From Clostridium septicum (lineage in GTDB: Bacteria; Bacillota; Clostridia; Clostridiales; Clostridiaceae), in the NCBI RefSeq assembly GCF_003606265.1, contig NZ_CP023671.1:1612001-1676000 (forward strand): a stretch of DNA of 64,000 nucleotides, read 5' to 3'. Shown here in pieces: positions 49,770 through 58,731 of the stretch. The notes beneath the pieces were generated by a model. That model was not told the origin of the DNA, searched no databases, and worked only from the letters and a program-made list of their open reading frames with translations. A program made the translations under genes and the position numbers. Position 1 is the stretch's first letter. Every line of letters starts with the position of its first letter.

Positions 49770-49925
49770 ATGGATAGTAAAAACTATAAAGATCTTTCTA
49801 AAGAAAATTACTTAAAAAATGGTACTAAATCTCAAGGTCAAAAAGCTAAAAATAGCTTTAATACTACCATTGAAAAACCTGCTCTTAATGAAAGTGGATT
49901 AGAAGCAAAAAAGAAGGGATTCTAA
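49770..49925 (+). CDS. small hypothetical protein
   Basis: A 51-residue hydrophilic protein (MDSKNYKDLSKENYLKNG...) ending ESGLEAKKKGF, lysine- and asparagine-rich, with no cysteine or membrane helix. It has a good ribosome site (TTAAGGAG, nine bases before the ATG) and is followed by a terminator after a few bases, so it is a real unit in the gap between the beta-galactosidase gene and the kinase. It may be unfolded or a spore-core-type small protein; I do not recognise it. Confidence 0.7.
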   Translation: MDSKNYKDLSKENYLKNGTKSQGQKAKNSFNTTIEKPALNESGLEAKKKGF

Positions 49926-49928
49926 ATA

Positions 49929-49975
49929 TAAAAGGAATACTTTTATCAAAGTATTCCTAAAGTATTCCTTTTACC
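49929..49975. terminator. terminator after the small gene
   Basis: AGGAATACTTT and AAAGTATTCCT form a hairpin, and a second copy AAAGTATTCCTTTT follows at about 49960. The T-rich end favours the plus strand; the alternative pairing could vary the efficiency. Confidence 0.7.
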
Positions 49976-50044
49976 TCTTTTGTGCATATAATTTAAAGTC
50001 TTAGTTATATTTTTATAATATATCTTATCAACATTAGCCTAATA

Positions 50045-51448
50045 TCACGCTTTTTTTAATGTAAACCAGAAAGTACTTCCCTTTCCTTGCTCTGATTCAA
50101 CACCGTAATTACCTCCATGCATTTCCATTACCTTTTTTACAATGGATAACCCTAGCCCCGTTCCTGTTATAGCACGTTTATGATTTTTATCAACTTTGTA
50201 ATAACGTTCCCAAATATAAGGTATATCTTCATTAGCAATTCCATCTCCTGTATCTATAACCTCAATTCTTACACTATCACTATCAACAAGCTGACGCACA
50301 CTCACTTTTTTATCTTCACCAGTATAATTTATTGCATTAATTAGTAGATTGTAAAAAACTTGAGTTAGTTTAATTTCATCGCCCTCTACCCAAACTTCTT
50401 TCTCTGCGCTAAACTCTAGTTCATATCCTTTTGATCGTACAAGCTCCTCTATTCTCTCTAACGTTGCTTCTAAATTCTTGGTTAGATTAAATCTATTCAT
50501 AGTTAAACTTTGATTTCCTGATTCTAATTGAGATATATCTAATACATCATTCACTAATGAAGATAATCTTTCTATCTCATCCATTATTGTTTGTGTTTGT
50601 TCTGATGTAATGTCCTCTGGAAAATCATGCATAACTTCTGCATAGCTATATATTAGACTTAAAGGAGTTCTTAAATCATGAGATATATTTGCTAAAAGCT
50701 CTCTCCTTAAACTTTCAACTTTATTTAACTCAATAGATGCTACATTTAATGTATCTGATAATTCTCCAATCTCTCTATAACCTTCATGAGTAAAATTAAT
50801 ATCATACTTACCTTTTGCTAAATATTTTGCACTTTTATTTAATTTTTCAATAGGTTTAGAGACTCTATGGGCAATAATTATAGCAAATACAATAGAAAAT
50901 AAAATCATAAGCCCTGTTATAATGTAAAGTTGATAACGTAAAGTATTTACTGTAGCATTCACCGGAGAAATCATAGAGTTAATTAAAACAATTTGACCAT
51001 TAGAGGCCTCTTTAATATACATAATAGATTCAATTGGTCCTCTATCTTTAAAATCATTCTGAGGATACATATTATGGGGTTCTAATTTCTTATTATAGTA
51101 CTCCACATATTCACCATTCTTTAATTTTGATAAAAGAATGTGTTTTTTATCCATCTGTATTCTATTTTTCATATCTCCAACAGAAACTAAAGTTATTCCT
51201 TCTGAGGTCATTACCTCAATATAACTTTCATTACGACTTGCCAGTTCTGAAGCTACTGGCATTAAATCTTCATTATTCTCTATTAAACTAACAATCTCTT
51301 TTACTGTTTTTTTAGTCTCTTTTACCTTAATACTTCGATAAAAACTACTTAATAATACTGTTTGAAAAATCCAAAGTACTGATAAAAGTATGGCGCAAAA
51401 GCATAGTAGATAAGAAAATATTTTCCATTTAATCCCTAGATTTTTCAT
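50045..51448 (-). CDS. sensor histidine kinase (OmpR-type partner)
   Basis: A 467-residue kinase with an N-terminal helix (about residues 10-30), an extracellular sensor (about 31-165), a second helix (about 170-192), a HAMP domain (ISKPIEKLNKSAKYLAKG in effect), the HisKA motif ISHDLRTPLSLIYSYAEV and the ATPase boxes NLLINAINYT, VIDTGDGI and GTGLGLSIVKKVMEMHGG. It is two bases after its response regulator, so the pair is co-translated. Signal unknown; its genes close the polyphosphate/beta-helix operon, perhaps responding to envelope stress. Confidence 0.92.
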   Translation of the reverse strand: MKNLGIKWKIFSYLLCFCAILLSVLWIFQTVLLSSFYRSIKVKETKKTVKEIVSLIENNEDLMPVASELASRNESYIEVMTSEGITLVSVGDMKNRIQMDKKHILLSKLKNGEYVEYYNKKLEPHNMYPQNDFKDRGPIESIMYIKEASNGQIVLINSMISPVNATVNTLRYQLYIITGLMILFSIVFAIIIAHRVSKPIEKLNKSAKYLAKGKYDINFTHEGYREIGELSDTLNVASIELNKVESLRRELLANISHDLRTPLSLIYSYAEVMHDFPEDITSEQTQTIMDEIERLSSLVNDVLDISQLESGNQSLTMNRFNLTKNLEATLERIEELVRSKGYELEFSAEKEVWVEGDEIKLTQVFYNLLINAINYTGEDKKVSVRQLVDSDSVRIEVIDTGDGIANEDIPYIWERYYKVDKNHKRAITGTGLGLSIVKKVMEMHGGNYGVESEQGKGSTFWFTLKKA

Positions 51449-51450
51449 AT

Positions 51451-52125
51451 CTATCCCTCAAACCGATAGCCTATATTACGTAAAGTTACAACTAACTTAG
51501 AGTACTTACCTAAAGCCTGTCTTAGTAATTTAATATGGGTATCTAGTGTTCTATCATCACCAAAATAATCATATCCCCATACCTCAGTAATAAGACGCTC
51601 CCTACTTAAAGCAATATTTTTATTACGAATCATATAGAACAATAACTCATAAACCTTAGGTGACATATCTATATCTTCCCCGTCTATAGTTACCTTATGA
51701 GCTGTAATATCAACCACTAATCCATCTTTTTTAAATAAATCATGATTGATTTTCTGCACATTGGTACCAACCCTTCTTAAAATTGCACTTACACGTCTCA
51801 TAATTTCCTTAGAAGAAAATGGTTTAACAACATAGTCATCTATACCTAAATCAAAACCATGGAGTTTATCATATTCCTCTCCACGAGCTGATAGCATTAT
51901 GACAGGTACATCTGAGCTTTTACGGATTTCCTTAACAGCAGAAAATCCATCTAATTCTGGCATCATCACATCCATAATAATAATATCAAAATCTTCTTTT
52001 TCACATCTCAGAACAGCTTCCATTCCATCAGCAGCCTCTATTACCTCATATCCATCAAACTCTGCATACTTCTTTATTACGCCACGTAGTTTTTCTTCAT
52101 CATCCACCACTAATATTTTAGCCAT
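51451..52125 (-). CDS. OmpR/PhoB-family response regulator
   Basis: A 224-residue regulator beginning MAKILVVDDEEKLRGV; the start is the ATG at 52125 with GAGGTGAGG before it, a GTG three codons upstream being part of that site. The receiver has the phosphorylated aspartate in IIMDVMMPELDGF, the threonine/serine switch in MLSARGEEYD and the lysine in VVKPF. The DNA-binding winged helix ends with TLDTHIKLLRQALGKY and TLRNIGYRFEG. OmpR-type regulators bind 11-bp direct repeats, and such repeats lie before the first operon gene (55838-55865). Confidence 0.93.
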   Translation of the reverse strand: MAKILVVDDEEKLRGVIKKYAEFDGYEVIEAADGMEAVLRCEKEDFDIIIMDVMMPELDGFSAVKEIRKSSDVPVIMLSARGEEYDKLHGFDLGIDDYVVKPFSSKEIMRRVSAILRRVGTNVQKINHDLFKKDGLVVDITAHKVTIDGEDIDMSPKVYELLFYMIRNKNIALSRERLITEVWGYDYFGDDRTLDTHIKLLRQALGKYSKLVVTLRNIGYRFEG

Positions 52126-52322
52126 ATTCCTCACCTCACTATATACTATTATAGATTAACTACTATATTTCTTATATAACTTTTATTAATATTATTAACA
52201 AAAACTCTTTCACAAAAATATTAATAACCTTAAAGGATTATATTTTTTATATTATTTCCATAATAGTATTCACATAAAAGGTTTTGGAAATTCTCGTAAA
52301 ATATTTTAAATTAAATAACTAA

Positions 52323-53012
52323 CTAAAATTTCAAGTTTTCTTTACTTTCTTTCATGCCTAACATAATATTTAGATTACCATTTTTACATCTTAGTTCATC
52401 AATAAAAACTTTTGATTGAGTTTCCGGTTTTAATACAACCTCATAAAGTAATTCAAATAAAGAACCAAATTCTTTAGTTTTAACACCTACTAGCTTATAA
52501 TTATAAGTATATTTTTTCATAATTTCATCAAATGCACCTTCATATTCCATATCCTCTGGTAATATAATCTTTAAGCGCATACTTCTTCTCTTGTCTACAT
52601 CGAACTCTACTTTATAAAGAATATACATAACCATGCAAATAATAACTGCAAATAGAACTGCATACCCTATATATCCCATACCACAAGCAAGACCTACTCC
52701 TAATGTGAAAAATACATAAGCAATATCCTTCGCATCTCCTGGCGCACTTCTAAACCTAATTAAACTAAACGCTCCTGCTAAGCTAAAAGCACGTGCTACA
52801 TTGCTTCCTACTAAAAATATAATCATTGCAATAATAGCTGGTAACATAATAAGTGTAACAGTAAAACTTGCTGAATAATCCTCTTCTCTATGTATATAAC
52901 GATAGACTAAACTAATTCCTAATCCTAATAATAACGCTGCAAAAACAATAATAATTGTCCCCCTTAAAGTTAGAGTCTCTGCAACACTACTTGTAAATAA
53001 TCTTTCTAACAT
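52323..53012 (-). CDS. DUF4956 membrane protein
   Basis: A 229-residue protein with four to five hydrophobic helices in the first 130 residues (LRGTIIIVFAALLLGLGISL, and others) and a cytoplasmic C-terminus with two ferredoxin-like halves (RLKIILPEDMEYEG, VLKPETQSKVF). SLAGAFSLIRFRSAPGDAKDIAYVF is the DUF4956 signature. In many Firmicutes this family is linked with VTC-type polyphosphate polymerases and CotH kinases, as here. It may form part of the membrane complex that handles polyphosphate, but the role is unproven. It follows the VTC gene by 20 bases; the 197 bases after it, up to the regulator gene, hold no gene. Confidence 0.88.
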   Translation of the reverse strand: MLERLFTSSVAETLTLRGTIIIVFAALLLGLGISLVYRYIHREEDYSASFTVTLIMLPAIIAMIIFLVGSNVARAFSLAGAFSLIRFRSAPGDAKDIAYVFFTLGVGLACGMGYIGYAVLFAVIICMVMYILYKVEFDVDKRRSMRLKIILPEDMEYEGAFDEIMKKYTYNYKLVGVKTKEFGSLFELLYEVVLKPETQSKVFIDELRCKNGNLNIMLGMKESKENLKF

Positions 53013-53032
53013 TTCCTCTTTCCTCCATTACA

Positions 53033-53767
53033 TTAAACTACCTGTAAAATATTATCTTTCTGTTTAAGATATCGTTTATATTCTTCTCCATACTTTGAAA
53101 AACCACCTCGATATACCTTAAGCTCTGATAGTAATTTAGCTAACCAAAGTGGAATAGCACCAATAATCTTCACTTCCATTAAATACTTGTTATTTAATAA
53201 TTCCATTCCATAATCACCTGATGTAAAATTAACTTTTTCCCTACGAGTTAGTATATTTTCATCAAAAGTAACACGAAACTCACGGTCTTCCTTACCATAA
53301 TATGCAATTCTTTTATAGCTAAGATAAGCCTTTGCTTCTACTGAATAGCGATTGAGAAAAACTTCTATTTCCTTTAGTACCTGTTCATCTAAATAAGAAC
53401 AATTCTTAGGATATTCTCTTTTACGGATAAAGTTTATAGCTTCTTGATATGTCATTGTCGCTCGACGCTTATTAACTATTCCACCTATTTTCTTCTTAAG
53501 TTCTAAGAATACCTTATCTTCCATTCTTATAGGATTAGTATAAGATCGTAATCTTAACTTCTCCTTATAATATGGTTTTGCTAATGACTTTTGGATTATC
53601 TCATCATCAGGTGTATCAAAATAGATATTATGAATCATATATGTTCCCATATCACTACAGTGTTTATCTAGATTCATGTACTTAGGAAGCTCTGCTGTAA
53701 TACGCTGAAAAGCCTCTTTATTAACTATAAATTTAAGCTCATATCGTCTAAATGTTTTTTGTGCCAT
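53033..53767 (-). CDS. VTC-domain polyphosphate polymerase
   Basis: This 244-residue protein begins MAQKTFRRYELKFIV at the ATG at 53767 (AAAGGAG upstream). It is a triphosphate-tunnel metalloenzyme of the VTC type: RYELKF, KLRLRSY, ELKKKIGGIVNKRR, FRVTFDENI and LMEVKI supply the basic and acidic tunnel residues, and FSKYG is near the end. Family members make polyphosphate from nucleotide triphosphates. It stands between the beta-helix lipoprotein gene and DUF4956. No CotH gene, its usual partner, lies here. Confidence 0.9.
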   Translation of the reverse strand: MAQKTFRRYELKFIVNKEAFQRITAELPKYMNLDKHCSDMGTYMIHNIYFDTPDDEIIQKSLAKPYYKEKLRLRSYTNPIRMEDKVFLELKKKIGGIVNKRRATMTYQEAINFIRKREYPKNCSYLDEQVLKEIEVFLNRYSVEAKAYLSYKRIAYYGKEDREFRVTFDENILTRREKVNFTSGDYGMELLNNKYLMEVKIIGAIPLWLAKLLSELKVYRGGFSKYGEEYKRYLKQKDNILQVV

Positions 53768-53791
53768 ATAAGTTACTCCTTTCACTGATTC

Positions 53792-55759
53792 TTATCCATT
53801 TATATTTTCATTATTCATTGATGGTACAGGCATCTGACCTCCTTGTTGGCTATCTTCCATTCCATTTGGTGGCATCATTTGATTTCCATTGCCATGGTTT
53901 TTCATTCCACCATGACCTCCTCCTGGACCCCAAGCCGGTTGCGTTGTAACTCCAGATTCATTAAGATATGTTATTGTATCAGATAATTTAAAGCTAACAA
54001 CCTCTTCCTCACCTGCATAAATAGTATAAGTATTATCCTTTTGTAATTCTGGAACTGATATTGCTAAAGAGTTATATGCCTTACTTGGTGTATAACTTAC
54101 AATTTCTTTATTGTTACTATCCTTTATTACTATCTTTGTATTCTCAGCTTGAGTTGTACTATATGTCATTAGTAAAGAATTCTGACTTCCTGAGTTAGGA
54201 GCCTGTGCCATACCTGAACTTCCTACAGCAATTAAAGTTCCACCTGAAACTTCAAGACTTCCATCATAGTCAATTGCACCATTTCCATTATTAGTTGGTC
54301 CATCAACAGTAACCATACCATCTGTCATTTTAATAGTACCATTTGAATCTACTCCATCTCCGCTTACATTTATATGAATTTGACCACCATTAATAGTTAA
54401 TATTCCATTAGAATCATTTACATTTATTCCATCATCTTTAGCTACTAGATTAATATTTCCTCCATCAAGAGTGAAATTAATTCCTTCTATTCCTTCATAA
54501 GATGTTGTTATATCAATTTTACCATCAACAATATGTACAGTTCCATCAGCATGGATACCATCATCACCACTGGCTATTGTATATTCTCCACCTTGAATTT
54601 CTAAATCCCCTTTGCTATGAAGAGCATCATCATAAGATGAAACATTAAATGTACCATTAGTTAAAAGTAAGCTACCACCTTGAATAGCATTATTACTTGC
54701 ACTATCTTCTTCCGTTGCCTCAGCCACTTGAGTTTCTTCAGATGCTTGTGGCATTTCAGGTTTTTGTGGCATTTGTGGCATCTCAGATGTTTGTGGCATT
54801 TGTGGATTTTGTGGCATTTCAGGTACTTGTTGCATCTGTGAATTGTAAGGATCTTGAGGCTTACCCCACATCATTCCTCCACCCATATCTCCTTTTATCT
54901 CTGTATTTAAATCTGCACCACCTGCTGTAATTATATTAAAATTACCTCCACTTATTTGTAATAATCCGTAAGCTTGTATACCATCTTCATCTACTTCAAC
55001 AGTAAAGTTTCCATCCTCAATAACTATATTTCCTTTTCCCTCATCTATATCATTTGTTGAACGCATACCATCCTTTCCTGCTTTAATAGTAATATTTGCT
55101 TTCTCTATTGCTAACAAATCCTTTCCTACAACTCCATCAGATTTAGCATTAATTTCTATATTTCCATTAGTTATTTTCAAATCATCTTTACTTGTTATCC
55201 CATCATTATAATCTGAAGTAACCTTTAAGCTTCCTTCCCCAGTAATGCTTAAATCTGCTTTGGAATAAATCGCAGCACTAGGTTCATTAGAATCATTTAC
55301 TACAACTTGAGATCCTTGATATATAGTATTTTCAGTTCCATTTTCTAAGATAATAACTACCTTTTTAGCTCCTTTAATATAGATTGGTGCTGAATCATTA
55401 CTAGAGATATTTACACCATTTAATACTAAGTAGACTACACCACTATCATTGTTTTTATCTACATCAACAACTAAACTTCCTTCTTCCAAAGTACCCTTTA
55501 TCTCATAAACACCACTCTTAGAAATAGTTTCATTTTTTGAACTTAAATCTAGTGTTGTATAATCTTCCTTTTTCCAATCAATGTAATAATCTGATTCTTT
55601 ATACTCTACAGATAAAGGACTTATTTTCATATCTGGATTTACTTCTATCTGTTTTGCACTTTCACTATTTACATTATTTTTATTTGAACATCCTGACAAA
55701 ACAAGTGATGTCCCTAAAATCGCTGCTATCATTCTCCAATAAATTTTTCTATACGCCAT
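53792..55759 (-). CDS. beta-helix carbohydrate-binding lipoprotein (Cthe_2159-like)
   Basis: A 655-residue lipoprotein (lipobox LVLSGC, cysteine about residue 23). Two blocks of parallel beta-helix repeats, with repeats like DGVVGKDLLAIEKANI and DGIQAYGLLQISGGNFNI, fit the DUF4353 family whose member Cthe_2159 binds polygalacturonate. Between them is a proline-glutamine-methionine low-complexity segment (about residues 303-350, PQMPQ-type repeats), and the tail is rich in glycine, histidine and methionine. It is the first gene of a five-gene operon. Function outside carbohydrate binding is unknown. Confidence 0.85.
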   Translation of the reverse strand: MAYRKIYWRMIAAILGTSLVLSGCSNKNNVNSESAKQIEVNPDMKISPLSVEYKESDYYIDWKKEDYTTLDLSSKNETISKSGVYEIKGTLEEGSLVVDVDKNNDSGVVYLVLNGVNISSNDSAPIYIKGAKKVVIILENGTENTIYQGSQVVVNDSNEPSAAIYSKADLSITGEGSLKVTSDYNDGITSKDDLKITNGNIEINAKSDGVVGKDLLAIEKANITIKAGKDGMRSTNDIDEGKGNIVIEDGNFTVEVDEDGIQAYGLLQISGGNFNIITAGGADLNTEIKGDMGGGMMWGKPQDPYNSQMQQVPEMPQNPQMPQTSEMPQMPQKPEMPQASEETQVAEATEEDSASNNAIQGGSLLLTNGTFNVSSYDDALHSKGDLEIQGGEYTIASGDDGIHADGTVHIVDGKIDITTSYEGIEGINFTLDGGNINLVAKDDGINVNDSNGILTINGGQIHINVSGDGVDSNGTIKMTDGMVTVDGPTNNGNGAIDYDGSLEVSGGTLIAVGSSGMAQAPNSGSQNSLLMTYSTTQAENTKIVIKDSNNKEIVSYTPSKAYNSLAISVPELQKDNTYTIYAGEEEVVSFKLSDTITYLNESGVTTQPAWGPGGGHGGMKNHGNGNQMMPPNGMEDSQQGGQMPVPSMNNENING

Positions 55760-55837
55760 AATCCTTCACCTTCCCTTCCGTTATATCTATAGTTTAATAG
55801 GACTAAGTGAGGTCTTATTGTTTTAAACTTAAAGGTT

Positions 55838-55865
55838 TGGTGATTAATATGTGATGGTTATGTGA
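55838..55865 (-). promoter_or_regulatory. 11-bp direct repeats, probable response-regulator site
   Basis: On the minus strand TCACATAACCA, TCACATATTAA and TCACCAAA follow one another at an exact 11-base step (core TGTGA/GGTGA on the plus strand at 55839, 55850, 55861). OmpR/PhoB regulators bind such repeats, and one is encoded in this operon. They lie 80-106 bases before the lipoprotein start. Confidence 0.7.
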
Positions 55866-55878
55866 AGATTTATTACAC

Positions 55879-55912
55879 TAAAAAAAGCTCCTCCTTAATA
55901 GAAGAGCTTAAA
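55879..55912 (-). terminator. terminator after the dockerin-like protein gene
   Basis: On the minus strand AAGCTC and GAGCTT pair around about 13 bases, followed by TTTTTTT. It is about 150 bases past the stop of the dockerin-like protein gene; nothing else is seen in that gap. Confidence 0.7.
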
Positions 55913-56065
55913 TATATCCTATTTTTTATATTTCTCTTAAAAGTATAGTACGTAGCTATATAATTTAACATTATATTCTACTGTACTTAATAAAATATTT
56001 ATTTTAATTCAATTATTTACAATTGCATTATTAATCTTTTTATGAGGATATACTATTTTTAGAAG

Positions 56066-57955
56066 TTAATTAGTCATTGATTTTGATATAGCTACTATAT
56101 CAAAAATATCAATTATGCCGTCATTATTTAAATCATAAATATCCTCATATCCATCTTGCCCCTTTTGTAAGTTATATTTACTTGCTGCAGTAGCTAAATC
56201 TAAAATAGTTGTAGTAGGCTTTTTTTCCCCAACATAAATTTTTCTTGAAATAGCCTTTTCATCTTTATGATTAATTTTTAATGTAAGTTCTTCTGGCATA
56301 TTCTTATTAATAAATTGTGGTGAAAACTGTAATAAAACATAAGGTTTATCATGATCAACATAAGTTCCCATAGACATATCTTCATCAAAGTTATCATCTA
56401 AATTTAGAACAGTACCATTTTTTCTTGTTAAAGTTACAGATATATCCTTCCAATCATCTACAACAGGTACATATACTTCATCTTTATCATTTATAAATTC
56501 ATAATAAAAAATATAGTCTTCACTACTTGAAGGTTTTAAAATCACATTATCTTCATTTGTCCATCTGATTTCTTTAAAAATATCTTTATTACTGATATCA
56601 TTACGGGTAACATTCCATGTAGTATAAGAGCCATCATTTATATTTTTTACTAATTTATAATGAGATTGTTGATAGTTTGGTTTTATTACAAAATCACCTG
56701 TAGCATTTGCCTTCGCTCTTATATAAGTAGCATTTTCTTTAACAGGTATAACTTCTAGTCTAAATTTATTTAATATTGTAGTTCCCTCTACATCTCCACC
56801 AACTTCTAAAATTTTACCATTATCTAAATATATACTTCCAGCATCAATACTACTATTAGTCTCCCCTATGAAATTCCCATTTATTTTAGCATTTCCATTA
56901 ATTTTCCTTAAATCTAATAATGAGTTACTTTTTAGAGTAATATTTTCTACTTCAAACTTACTATCTTTCTTTAGTTCTACTATTTCTCCACTTTCTATAG
57001 TTAAGTTTCTTATCCCATTAAGAGTTGCATTTGTCATGCCTCCTCCACCTTTTATATTAACATCTACATTAGCATCGTGTTTTTCTGTATTAATTGTATT
57101 TACTCTTGTTTTATTACCTAAATTAATTACAACATCACTCTTAGATGGAACCATTATTCCTCCTGAATGAATTGTTTTATCTAAAACTCTTCCTTTAACG
57201 TTAAGTTCTACAGGATAATTTCTTTGTACCCAATAATCTCCTGCATATATTCCAGCAAATTCTGTTCCGCTATTAAGGTTTTTCACCTCAAGAACTGCCT
57301 TAGGACCTGTTTGCCCACCTTCTATAAATGTTCCTCCACTAATATACGGACGATACTCCCTTTGATATGAAATAACATTAATACAGGTATTTATATTATC
57401 TAGTGTTAATTTATATCCTGCTAGGTAAATTGTTCTACCACTTCTAAATTGTGTCCCTTCATCTACAGGTGTTTGTGGTAAACCACTATCTGGTACACCT
57501 GGCATCAATTCATTAGATGCCCAAAACTGCATGTTAAGGTTTGCAAAGGTAACATTTGCGCCCAATTGAATTGGTGCCCTTACAAGAAATTCATTGTTTC
57601 CCTCTGCCCCTACAATGGTTACTTCTTTATCTATTATAAGTGGTCGATTTAATAATGAAGGTGTTTCCTCATATTTCCAATACCTGAACTTTCCAGTAAT
57701 CTTAATAGTTCCACCTTGTTTTACATTATCAAGTGCAGTTTTAATATTTTGATACGGATTACTTAACGTTCCATCGCCTTGAAAAGTAGGCCCCTGTCCA
57801 CCTGTAAGGTATACTACATCTTTTAATTGGTTATCTTGCTTAGTATCTACATTTTTTACTTCTTTATTATCAAAAGAGTAACTAACTATAGATGGATTTA
57901 ATATTAATATTATTCCTAAAAAAAGTGCTATATATGATTTTTTTATTTTTCTCAT
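56066..57955 (-). CDS. secreted beta-helix protein with C-terminal dockerin-like repeat
   Basis: The 629-residue protein has a signal peptide (about 1-28), then beta-helix-like repeats (about 45-400, with LTGGQGPTFQGDGTLSNPY and GGTIKITGKFRYW), a beta-rich region, and at the end DIYDLNNDGIIDIFDIVAIS, an EF-hand-like dockerin repeat. A type I dockerin has two such repeats; here only one is well conserved and the preceding ILDLATAASKYN is a worn copy. It has no LPXTG. It could attach by cohesin to a surface complex or be simply secreted. No catalytic motif was recognised. Confidence 0.8.
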   Translation of the reverse strand: MRKIKKSYIALFLGIILILNPSIVSYSFDNKEVKNVDTKQDNQLKDVVYLTGGQGPTFQGDGTLSNPYQNIKTALDNVKQGGTIKITGKFRYWKYEETPSLLNRPLIIDKEVTIVGAEGNNEFLVRAPIQLGANVTFANLNMQFWASNELMPGVPDSGLPQTPVDEGTQFRSGRTIYLAGYKLTLDNINTCINVISYQREYRPYISGGTFIEGGQTGPKAVLEVKNLNSGTEFAGIYAGDYWVQRNYPVELNVKGRVLDKTIHSGGIMVPSKSDVVINLGNKTRVNTINTEKHDANVDVNIKGGGGMTNATLNGIRNLTIESGEIVELKKDSKFEVENITLKSNSLLDLRKINGNAKINGNFIGETNSSIDAGSIYLDNGKILEVGGDVEGTTILNKFRLEVIPVKENATYIRAKANATGDFVIKPNYQQSHYKLVKNINDGSYTTWNVTRNDISNKDIFKEIRWTNEDNVILKPSSSEDYIFYYEFINDKDEVYVPVVDDWKDISVTLTRKNGTVLNLDDNFDEDMSMGTYVDHDKPYVLLQFSPQFINKNMPEELTLKINHKDEKAISRKIYVGEKKPTTTILDLATAASKYNLQKGQDGYEDIYDLNNDGIIDIFDIVAISKSMTN

Positions 57956-58272
57956 GATTTATCCCCCTATTAATAAAATTAATTTAAATCATTTATTAAA
58001 TATAATTATACTTTTTATTAAAAATTAAATCAAATTTTTATTTCATTTAATTTTTTGTATAAATATATCGATAAAAATTAATTATTATGAAAAATCAATT
58101 TAAGAACTAGCGCCAAATAAAAAAATATTAAACAATCAACTTACTAACAAATTTTCATCATCTATTCTTAATATAATTACATATATTAGTATTAAATCAA
58201 ATAATTTATGAGTTAAAACCCAGCATTTCAATATTTCTTAACATAAAATAATATTAAAGAATTAATTCTAAC
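57956..58272. other. gene-free AT-rich gap
   Basis: This 317-base stretch before the defence-like cassette is very AT-rich with scattered palindromic words but no clear promoter, RNA fold or open frame. The cassette ends here without a recognisable strong terminator. Confidence 0.5.
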
Positions 58273-58725
58273 CTAGAATGGCAACTCTATACTATTTTCA
58301 TAAACATAACTAATTATATCAATAATATATTCATCATATCTTTCATCTAACTTATTAGTTCCCAATTTTCCTCTGAATACTTCTTCTACGAGTATTTCCA
58401 TGCCACCCTCAGCATATTTCTCTAGTTTTTTGATACATTCCTTTTGATATTCACTTTTCTCAAAAGAATCAATCTGCTTTCCTAAATCTTCATCATTTAA
58501 AATAATAGAGTATAAGCTTGCTTTATTATCTCTTTTTAGATAACTACCTCTAAACTCTCTTCCTCTTGATTCTCTTTCTAAAGCTCTATTGTTTTTAAAG
58601 CCTACTACAGCACATAAAGTAAATAACTGATCATAACTTATATCATATCTCTCTTTTAAGAATATATATATTTCCTCATATTTTTTACTTGTATATATTA
58701 AACCTTGGTCTCTTAAAAAATCCAT
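58273..58725 (-). CDS. small Dnd-associated-type protein
   Basis: A 150-residue helical protein. The pattern SYDQLFTLCAVVGFKNNRALERESRGREF resembles the conserved core (aLGF...R) of the small proteins found beside dnd phosphorothioation genes (dnd-system-associated protein 4), though I cannot confirm the family. It is charged, with no membrane segment or catalytic motif. It follows the DndD-like gene, with its ribosome site AAGGGGGT overlapping that stop, so it is coupled. It is the last gene of the cassette. Confidence 0.55.
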   Translation of the reverse strand: MDFLRDQGLIYTSKKYEEIYIFLKERYDISYDQLFTLCAVVGFKNNRALERESRGREFRGSYLKRDNKASLYSIILNDEDLGKQIDSFEKSEYQKECIKKLEKYAEGGMEILVEEVFRGKLGTNKLDERYDEYIIDIISYVYENSIELPF

Positions 58726-58731
58726 TCTTAT

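Noticed and set aside
54697..54930. Repetitive plus-strand open frame in the beta-helix lipoprotein gene
   Set aside because: It is the shadow of the proline-glutamine-methionine repeat on the other strand and has no start signal of its own.
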